Below, piece by piece: positions 1-5,440 of a stretch of 30,100 nucleotides of DNA (positions are counted from its first letter, which is position 1; every line of letters starts with the position of its first letter). Below the pieces are notes generated by a model. The model had not been told where the DNA came from. It worked only from the letters and a program-made list of their open reading frames with translations, and ran no database searches. This DNA is from CAYLZN01 sp964387935 (lineage in GTDB: Bacteria; Acidobacteriota; Vicinamibacteria; Vicinamibacterales; JAFNAJ01), in contig CAYLZN010000026.1 in NCBI GenBank assembly GCA_964387935.1, forward strand, positions 1 through 30,100, in the 5' to 3' direction. The translations under genes were made by a program, and so were the position numbers.

Positions 1-531
1 CTGACCGTGCAGTTCTCCAGCGCCGGCTCCTGGGATCTGGATGACACGGTGGTGAGCTACAGCTGGGCGTTCGGCGACGGCGCCACCGCCTCCGAGGCGA
101 ACCCGGTCCACGTCTACTCGCTGCCCGGTGAATACGTCGCGACACTCACGGTCAGCGACAGCCGGGGCGCAACCGCCTCGGAATCGGTGTTCATCACGGT
201 TGGTGTTCCAAGCGGTGAGGAGATCTGGATCGCAAACCTGCAAACGGCCATCCACCGCACCACCCTGGGGCCGTATCCCGAGGTGACGCTGATCGTGGTC
301 ACGGGGGAGGGTCAGCCGGTCGCTGGCGCCACGGTGCACGCGCGCTGGTCAGGCCTGGTGCGAGCCAATCAGACCGGCACGACCGACGCGAACGGCAAGG
401 TCGTGCTGCGCATGAAGCCGATGAAGAAGGGTGGCACGCTCACCTTCAGCGTGTCCAACATCATCAAGTCGGGGCTCACCTACAACCCGGACCGCGGGGT
501 GCCGCTGCCGGTGACCATTGTGGTTCAGTAG
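1..531 (+). CDS. PKD-domain surface protein, C-terminal part (cut by window start)
   Basis: The reading frame is open from base 1 (L-T-V-Q-F-S-S) with no start in view, so this is the 3' end of a larger gene. The first ~60 residues form a PKD domain: they carry the hallmark W-x-F-G-D-G motif (WAFGDG), then a Y-x-x-P-G-x-Y turn (YSLPGEYVATLTV) and an S-D-S-R-G strand end. After a short linker, about 100 residues look like an Ig/carboxypeptidase-regulatory-type beta-sandwich (GQPVAGATVHARW, TTDANGKVVLRM). Such modules are typical of secreted or cell-surface proteins of polymer degraders. The catalytic or anchoring part lies outside the window, so the full function cannot be told. Confidence 0.85.
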   Translation: MTVQFSSAGSWDLDDTVVSYSWAFGDGATASEANPVHVYSLPGEYVATLTVSDSRGATASESVFITVGVPSGEEIWIANLQTAIHRTTLGPYPEVTLIVVTGEGQPVAGATVHARWSGLVRANQTGTTDANGKVVLRMKPMKKGGTLTFSVSNIIKSGLTYNPDRGVPLPVTIVVQ

Positions 532-639
532 CAAAAACAGGGTCCGCGGCGAACCCGCCGAGGCCGCCTCGACCATCGGCCGCGCACCAGGCGTGCCCTT
601 GGCACGGTTCCGCCGGTTCGCGATATGCTCGGTCCTGAG

Positions 640-1434
640 ATGTCCAGGAACCGCCTTGCTCTTGTGCTGCTCACCCTCGTCCCCGGCTTCAGCGCCTGTA
701 CGGCCCCGTCCGCCTCGAACGCCTCCCCGGAGAGCGGACCACCCCGGACAGCCCAGGCCGGGGGCGCCCCCGCGACTGTCGAGGCAGGCGCGCGCACGAT
801 TACCGGGCGCGTCGTTGAGACCATGGATGCCGCCTCGTACACCTACGTGCGCGTGGATACCGGCACCGAGCAGGTCTGGGCGGCCGCAAGCCAGTTCCCC
901 GTCAAGATCGGGGATCGCGTCAGCGTGTCACTGGAATTCCCGCTCGAGAACTTTCACAGCAAGGCGTTGAACCGGGACTTCCCGGTGATCTACTTCGTCT
1001 CGCAGATCGGCCGCGAGGGCGAGGCCGCCCCTTCGTCCTCCACGCCTCAGCTGCCGCCTGGACACGCGCCGGTCCCCAGTCACCAGACCAGGGACGTCGC
1101 CGCTCCTGCCGCGGGGGAAATCGTGCCCGTAGCGGGAAGCCTCAGCGTGGCCGAGGTCTGGGCTCGCCGCGCGTCGCTCGCCGGCTCGAAAGTCACCGTG
1201 CGGGGCAAGGTGATGAAGGTGAACAACGGCATCATGGGCCGCAACTGGATCCACCTGCAGGATGGCACCGGCGTCGCCGCCGATGGCAGCAACGACCTGA
1301 CCGTGACCTCGGACGCCACCGTCAGTGTTGGAGACGTCGTGACCGCGACCGGCACGGTGGCGGTGGACAAGGACTTCACGGCGGGCTACAAGTACGCGGT
1401 GTTGATCGAGGGCGCAACCTTCGCGGCAAAGTAG
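640..1434 (+). CDS. Putative lipoprotein with C-terminal OB-fold domain
   Basis: 264 residues from ATG 640; an in-frame ATG at 625 lies closer to a possible -10 box and is less likely. The N-terminus MSRNRLALVLLTLVPGFSAC is a lipoprotein-type signal with cysteine 20 as the lipidation site, although phenylalanine at -3 is not the best lipobox residue. A Pro/Ala/Ser-rich region follows, then an early beta-rich segment (ITGRVVETMDAASYTYVRVDTG). The last ~90 residues form an OB-fold of the tRNA_anti/DNA-binding type, with the pattern LAGSKVTVRGKV, GRNWIHLQDGTG and VGDVVTATGTVAVDKDF. Similar OB-fold proteins in delta-proteobacteria and Acidobacteriota are exported and have no assigned activity. 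It converges with the peroxiredoxin gene, 24 bases away. Confidence 0.75.
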   Translation: MSRNRLALVLLTLVPGFSACTAPSASNASPESGPPRTAQAGGAPATVEAGARTITGRVVETMDAASYTYVRVDTGTEQVWAAASQFPVKIGDRVSVSLEFPLENFHSKALNRDFPVIYFVSQIGREGEAAPSSSTPQLPPGHAPVPSHQTRDVAAPAAGEIVPVAGSLSVAEVWARRASLAGSKVTVRGKVMKVNNGIMGRNWIHLQDGTGVAADGSNDLTVTSDATVSVGDVVTATGTVAVDKDFTAGYKYAVLIEGATFAAK

Positions 1435-1458
1435 CGCCAGTCCCTCCGCCGTCGGCCC

Positions 1459-1941
1459 CTATTGCTGCCTCTGACGCGCGACGCCCAGCTCCTCGAGTCG
1501 CGCCGCGATGTCTTCTCCCGCCGTGGACGGGTTCACCTGCTTGTCGATGTAGAGGATCTTGCCGTCCAAGCCGATGTAAAACGTCCAACGTGACGCCCAC
1601 GGCAGGAGGGCGCCGACGACGCCGTAGGCCCGTGCCACGTCCTTCCCGGGATCGCTCAGGATCGGGTACGTCGCGCCCAGGGACTCGGCGAACTCCTTGT
1701 TGGTCTCGGCCTTGTCTACGCTGGCCGCGAAGTAGGCCACCTCGAACTCGCGCAACAGGTCACCGCTCTCACGGAGCGATTTGCATTCGCGCGTTCAGCC
1801 GCCCGTGAACGCCTTGGGAAACCACGCCAGGACGACGACGCGTTTGCCGCGGTGCTCGGCGAGCGTGTGCGTACGGCCGTCACTGCCCGGCAACGAGAAG
1901 GCCGGTGCCGCATCTCCGGGTTTCAGGTCGGTTGCTGCCAT
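1459..1941 (-). CDS. Selenocysteine-containing peroxiredoxin (PrxQ/BCP-like), TGA read through
   Basis: One frame gives a complete ~160-residue AhpC/TSA-family peroxiredoxin if the TGA at 1797-1795 is decoded. The context FPKAFTGG-U49-TREC53 fits the family active site P-x3-T-x2-C exactly, with U in place of the peroxidatic cysteine and a likely resolving cysteine four residues on. Downstream family features are intact: FAASVDKAETNKEFAESLG, YPILSD, the active-site arginine in RWTFYIG, and a YIDKQV strand. ATG 1941 is chosen because AGGAGGAG sits 8 bases upstream and the length then matches the family (~150-160). An upstream in-frame ATG at 2034 would add a hydrophobic N-terminus (GLTLIPFIILAAV), giving an exported or anchored form. 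A plain nonsense mutation is the alternative, but the exact codon position and the hairpin after it argue against decay. Expected role: reduction of hydroperoxides with thioredoxin-type donors. Confidence 0.8.
1762..1780 (-). promoter_or_regulatory. Candidate bacterial SECIS hairpin after the TGA codon
   Basis: On the coding (minus) strand a 7-bp stem begins 14 bases after the TGA: AUCGCUC pairs with GAGCGGU, with one U-G wobble, closing a 5-base CGUGA loop at 1773-1769. The loop starts 21 bases after the TGA and has G as its second base. This agrees with the published bSECIS rules as I recall them: loop 16-37 nt from UGA, and a G among the first two loop bases. It lies within the coding region, as bacterial SECIS elements do. 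Folding energy was not computed. Confidence 0.65.
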
Positions 1942-2237
1942 CAGTGAATCTCCTCCTGGCCCCGTCACGGCAGCCAGGATGATGAAGGGGATCAGCGTGA
2001 GGCCGGTCGCAATGCCAGTTCGCGGGTGCGCCATGAGAACGTCAGGGTTTCGACCCCTCTGAGACGCCTCCGTCACAATACGCGATCCCTACCGTGTCGA
2101 GGGAAGACCAGGACCAGGGGGTCTTTTCTCGCGGACGCCGGGTCGTGCGAGGGTCCCGGCGGCCAGGGGCACCCTTGACCGCGGTGGGAGCGGCGGTGGC
2201 GCGCATGGTACTGATCGTGCTTCGTATCAGCGTTGCC

Positions 2238-2660
2238 ATGCGTGTGACCGTGGTTGTCACCGTGCCCGACCGGTCCGTCGACGTCGAGCGCACCCTGCGC
2301 GCACTCCGGGATGTCGTCGCCAGCGGGGACTGGCCGGACACCGACCTTGTCGTGGCCGCGGACGGATGCGCGGCCGACCCCGTGCCGACGTCGGCGAAGT
2401 TCGGCGTACGTGTCGTACGGGTGCCGGGGTTCTGCGGGGCCGAGGCCCTGCGACAGGCTGCTCGGCGCGCGGTGTCCCGCGGACACGTCCTGTTCGTCGA
2501 GGCCGGTTCGTCTCCAACGGCCGCGGATCTGCATCGGGCCGTCGCGGGAACGGGCGAGGACCCGGGTCGCGCGCTCGTGCTGGCGCCGCCCGGGCCCTTT
2601 GCGAGACTCCGCCGCGCCTACTCGAGCGGAATCCGGTTCTTGTTGGCGTCCAGCCACTGA
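2238..2660 (+). CDS. Short glycosyltransferase-2-like protein, possibly truncated
   Basis: About 140 residues from ATG 2238; ATG 2205 is an alternative. The start MRVTVVVTVPDRSVDVERTLRAL resembles the first strand and helix of a GT-A (family 2) nucleotide-sugar fold. TDLVVAADGCAAD sits where the second strand of such folds carries an Asp, and RGHVLFVEAGSSPTAADL resembles the metal-strand region but lacks a clear D-x-D. A full GT2 is 220-350 residues, so this would be only the donor-binding half. The last 43 bases overlap the convergent NmrA-family gene, so the true end may have been altered. TATCAG lies 7 bases before ATG 2238 and no Shine-Dalgarno is visible. It could also be a spurious high-GC ORF. 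Confidence 0.4.
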   Translation: MRVTVVVTVPDRSVDVERTLRALRDVVASGDWPDTDLVVAADGCAADPVPTSAKFGVRVVRVPGFCGAEALRQAARRAVSRGHVLFVEAGSSPTAADLHRAVAGTGEDPGRALVLAPPGPFARLRRAYSSGIRFLLASSH

Positions 2661-3568
2661 GCGAAGGTCTGGAGCGAGGGGTTGAGCCGGCGCGACAGCG
2701 CCAGGTCACGGCTCCCGCAGAACTCCCTCGAGAACTCCGCATTGAACTGGAACATGTTCCCGAGGTCCTCCGCGCCGGGGAACCCAAACCCGCGGTAGAC
2801 GTCGGGAGACACCGCGTTGTGACGGACCTCGCGGCCGAACGCCTTCGTCATCGCTGCGGCCATCTCGGCGCCGGTGAGATGCTCGCCGGCGACGCCCACC
2901 CTCTTCCCGATGAACTCCTGACCGCTCTTGAAGAGGCCGTACGCGAACCGGCCGATGTCCTCGACACCGATTCCGGGGAGTTTCCGGTCGCCGGTCGGCA
3001 GCGTGAAGGCGAGCACGCCGTCCGGACCAGGCTTCGGCGCCATGCCAAAATGGATCAGGTTCTCCCAATAGAACGACGTCAGCAGGAACGTCGTGGGCAC
3101 GCCTTCGCGCGTGAAGGCGGCATCCGCCTCACCCTTCGAGTCGAAGTGCGGCACCTTGTACTTCTCCTGGAGGGTCGGCATGCGCGGGTCGCTCAGCGGA
3201 ACGAACGTGCGCGTGTCCTCGAGCGTGGACCACACGGCGTGAGCGATGCCGGCCGCTCTTGCGGCTCGCGCCAGGTTGGTCGCCTGCGTGGTTTCGCGCT
3301 CGGGCGAGAAGTGCTCCCAGAAGTTCGTGACGAGGAAGGCGCCATGAGCGCCGTCGAACGCCTTCTTCAGGCTGTCGAGGTCGTCGGCGTCGCCCGCGAC
3401 GATCGTGGCGCCCTGCGCCGCCAGCTGGCGCGCCTTGTCGGAATCGGGCTTGCGCGTGATCGCGCGCACCCCGAACGGGGCGCTCGCGTCGGCCAGGATC
3501 GCGCGCGCCAGGCCGCCACCCTGGGCGCCGGTCGCGCCGGTCACTGCGATGATCTTCCTGTCGGCCAT
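2618..3568 (-). CDS. NmrA-like NAD(P)-binding Rossmann protein
   Basis: 316 residues, full length for the NmrA/HSCARG group of atypical short-chain dehydrogenases. The N-terminus IIAVTGATGAQGGGLARAIL is the Rossmann strand-loop-helix with a G-A-T-G-A-Q-G-G dinucleotide motif, and R38-type basic residues after the second strand (RAITRKPDS) suggest NADP(H). HGAFLVTNFWEHF, TLEDTRTFVPL and KGEADAAFTREGVPTTFLLTSFYWEN are the characteristic NmrA middle segments. The classical YxxxK catalytic pair of SDRs is not evident, so it may be a redox sensor or a quinone/NADPH-dependent reductase. ATG 3568 has GGAGGA 4 bases upstream. The promoter region carries a repeated operator-like sequence (3582-3610). 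Confidence 0.88.
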   Translation of the reverse strand: MADRKIIAVTGATGAQGGGLARAILADASAPFGVRAITRKPDSDKARQLAAQGATIVAGDADDLDSLKKAFDGAHGAFLVTNFWEHFSPERETTQATNLARAARAAGIAHAVWSTLEDTRTFVPLSDPRMPTLQEKYKVPHFDSKGEADAAFTREGVPTTFLLTSFYWENLIHFGMAPKPGPDGVLAFTLPTGDRKLPGIGVEDIGRFAYGLFKSGQEFIGKRVGVAGEHLTGAEMAAAMTKAFGREVRHNAVSPDVYRGFGFPGAEDLGNMFQFNAEFSREFCGSRDLALSRRLNPSLQTFAQWLDANKNRIPLE

Positions 3569-3581
3569 GAAATCCTCCGTC

Positions 3582-3610
3582 GTGTTTTAACACTATATGT
3601 GGTAACACTA
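3582..3610 (-). promoter_or_regulatory. Operator-like repeats and likely promoter of the NmrA-like gene
   Basis: An AT-rich island in GC-rich DNA, just before the NmrA-like start. TAACACTA occurs twice as a direct repeat (3588-3595 and 3603-3610, 15-base period). GTGTT-TT-AACAC (3582-3593) makes an inverted repeat with the first copy. On the gene's strand TATAGT (3597-3592) is a candidate -10 box lying inside the repeats, so a bound regulator would block transcription. No regulator gene is adjacent. The -35 match is poor. Confidence 0.5.
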
Positions 3611-3722
3611 AATCTACCACGGGGCGAGGTGCGGGCGGGCCGTCACAGCGGGCGGCCTCCGGGGCCTCCGCTTGCTCTCGGACGTCGGGACGTGACACAA
3701 GGATGCGATCACACCCGGGTCC

Positions 3723-5048
3723 ATGTCCACCCTGCTGCGCGTCCTCGGCCTCGGATTCGGCCTGGCCGTCATCGTCGGCAACACGATTGGCGCGGGCATC
3801 CTCCGCACGCCGGGTGAGGTCGCGGCTCACCTGCCTCACCCCGCATTCGTCCTGGGGGTCTGGATCCTGGGCGGCCTGTACGCGCTGCTCGGCGCACTGT
3901 CCATCGCGGAGCTGGCCACGACGATTCCGCGATCCGGCGGACAGTACGTGTTCGCCCGGCGGGCGCTCGGCCACTACGCGGGCTTCGTCGTCGGCTGGAG
4001 CGACTGGGTGTCCACGTGCGGCAGTACCGCCGCCGTCGCGATCGTGGTGGGCGAATACGCGGCGGGCCTCGCGTCACCGCTCGCCGGGCGTCCCGTCGCG
4101 ATCGCCGTGGCGGCCGCCCTCGTGCTGGCCCTGCTCCAGTGGCGTGGGATCCGCTGGGGCAGCGGCATCCAGACCCTGACGAGCCTGCTCAAGGCCCTCG
4201 GATTCCTGGGGCTCATCGGGGCCTGCCTGTTCGTCGCCCCGTCGGCCGGCGGCGTGGGCCTGGGGGCGGCGATCGAGCCGGGCTCCTCGGAACGACTCGC
4301 GGTGATCCTGGCCCTGCAGGCGGTGATCTACACCTACGACGGGTGGACGGGGGTGATCTACTTCTCGGAAGAGGTCCGGGATCCCGCGCGCGACGTGCCG
4401 AAGGCCCTGTTCAGCGGCGTCTGGCTCGTGATGGCCATCTACCTGCTGTTGAACCTCGCGCTGCTTCGCGTGGTCCCGCTCGAGCGCCTGGCGGGTCACC
4501 CGATGCCCGTGGGACTTGCGGCGGAGGCTGCGTTCGGCCCGCGTGGCGACACCGTGGTGCGCGTGCTCATCATCGTCTCGATGCTGGCCGCCATCAATGC
4601 CTTTCACCTGATGGCCACGCGGGTCCTCTTTGCGATGAGCCGTGACGGCCTCGTCTCGAGGCGCCTGGCCGATGTGAACGATGGCGGCACGCCCGGACCT
4701 GCCCTGCTCGTCAGCGCGGCCGTGGCGGTCGCGTTCATCCTGACCGGGACCTTCACCCGGGTCATTGCCGTGGTCTCGTTCTTCTTCGTGTTCAACTACG
4801 CGCTGTCGTTCCTGTCGCTCCTGGTGCTGCGTCGGCGGGAACCGGACCTCCCGCGACCGTACCGGGTCCCGTGGTGGCCGTGGCCGACGCTCCTGTCACT
4901 GCTGGGGTCGGTGGCGTTTCTGGGTGGCGCGGTGGCGGCGGACCCCGGGAACAGCCTCTGGGCGCTGGTCATCCTGTGGCTGAGCTGGCCGATCTTCAGG
5001 ACGATGGCCCGCGAGGCCGGCAACAAGGCGACAAAAATCAGCCCTTGA
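3723..5048 (+). CDS. APC-superfamily amino-acid permease
   Basis: 441 residues, ~12 hydrophobic segments, inner membrane. The first helix carries the G-N-T-I-G-A-G-I motif that binds substrate backbone groups in APC transporters, and the next region is IPRSGGQYVFARRALGHYAGFVVGWSDW, the conserved TM2-TM3 block. YDGWTGVIYFSEEVRDPARDVPKAL matches the TM6 / intracellular loop signature of the LAT/APA branch. NAFHLMATRVLFAMSRDGL and LPRPYRVPWWP are further conserved loops. Most similar by eye to L-type/basic amino-acid exchangers of Acidobacteriota and Bacteroidetes; the actual substrate is not decided by sequence. It stands alone, and a hairpin follows its stop codon. Confidence 0.9.
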   Translation: MSTLLRVLGLGFGLAVIVGNTIGAGILRTPGEVAAHLPHPAFVLGVWILGGLYALLGALSIAELATTIPRSGGQYVFARRALGHYAGFVVGWSDWVSTCGSTAAVAIVVGEYAAGLASPLAGRPVAIAVAAALVLALLQWRGIRWGSGIQTLTSLLKALGFLGLIGACLFVAPSAGGVGLGAAIEPGSSERLAVILALQAVIYTYDGWTGVIYFSEEVRDPARDVPKALFSGVWLVMAIYLLLNLALLRVVPLERLAGHPMPVGLAAEAAFGPRGDTVVRVLIIVSMLAAINAFHLMATRVLFAMSRDGLVSRRLADVNDGGTPGPALLVSAAVAVAFILTGTFTRVIAVVSFFFVFNYALSFLSLLVLRRREPDLPRPYRVPWWPWPTLLSLLGSVAFLGGAVAADPGNSLWALVILWLSWPIFRTMAREAGNKATKISP

Positions 5049-5070
5049 GGCGCCGGAAGTCTCCGACGCC
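5049..5070 (+). terminator. Hairpin after the permease stop, weak terminator
   Basis: GGCGCCGGA (5049-5057) and TCCGACGCC (5062-5070) pair with one C-A mismatch around a 4-base loop, starting directly after the TGA. No T-run follows (AAATCAACTCC), so intrinsic termination would be weak. Confidence 0.3.
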
Positions 5071-5223
5071 AAATCAACTCCTTGAAATGGCGGGCCTTGG
5101 CGCGTCCCGGCCGGCACCACCCCTGCGGCCAGACCTTTGCTCAGTTCCGCAGGGCCTCTGTGCAAAAGATGAGTCGCCATGGGACCAAGCTCAGCTTTGG
5201 GACCATGTGTTTCGAGGCAATCG

Positions 5224-5239
5224 TATGATCCAGATCATA
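5224..5239. promoter_or_regulatory. TATGATC-CA-GATCATA palindrome, CRP/FNR-like candidate site
   Basis: A perfect 7-bp inverted repeat with a 2-base centre, inside the 392-base gene-free stretch 5049-5440. The core ATGAT-N4-ATCAT differs from the FNR/FixK/Dnr consensus TTGAT-N4-ATCAA only at its outer bases. It is centred ~46-51 bases upstream of the candidate -10 box at 5277, a position where activators of this family can act. No regulator gene is seen nearby. Confidence 0.4.
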
Positions 5240-5276
5240 GACAGACCAGGCGATGGCTGCTCCAGGCGCTCTGTGC

Positions 5277-5282
5277 TACCAT
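5277..5282 (+). promoter_or_regulatory. Candidate -10 box for the large secreted protein
   Basis: TACCAT followed by AGC, the same hexamer and context as in front of the aldose epimerase gene (18456). A start near 5289 would leave a leader of ~150 bases before ATG 5441. The -35 region is not recognisable. Apart from this box, the palindrome at 5224 and small hairpins, nothing is seen in 5071-5440. Confidence 0.35.
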
Positions 5283-5440
5283 AGCCCCTTCACCGCGAAA
5301 CCAAGGCGGGCTGTCGGTGCGGGGCCGCGAAGAAGTGCGGCCAGTCACCGTGTCGGCACCTGCGTGCGTCTCGTGCCGCTGAGTCCCCCATGCCCACAAC
5401 TGAGAGTCGTCCGATCGAAGTGACTTCGAAGGAGTCCCCC

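Noticed and set aside
592..606. CGTGCC-CTT-GGCACG hairpin as a terminator of the PKD gene
   Set aside because: No T-run, and it lies 60 bases past the stop, close to the next gene's promoter; such short GC stems are frequent by chance here.
1795..2076. Reading the peroxiredoxin as a pseudogene or as two separate small genes
   Set aside because: The stop is TGA at the exact catalytic Cys codon, the frame is kept, and a suitable hairpin follows; a split gene would leave both parts inactive.
2366..3817. A 483-codon plus-strand frame opposite the NmrA-like gene
   Set aside because: Antisense to a clear Rossmann protein, no ribosome site and no recognisable domain.
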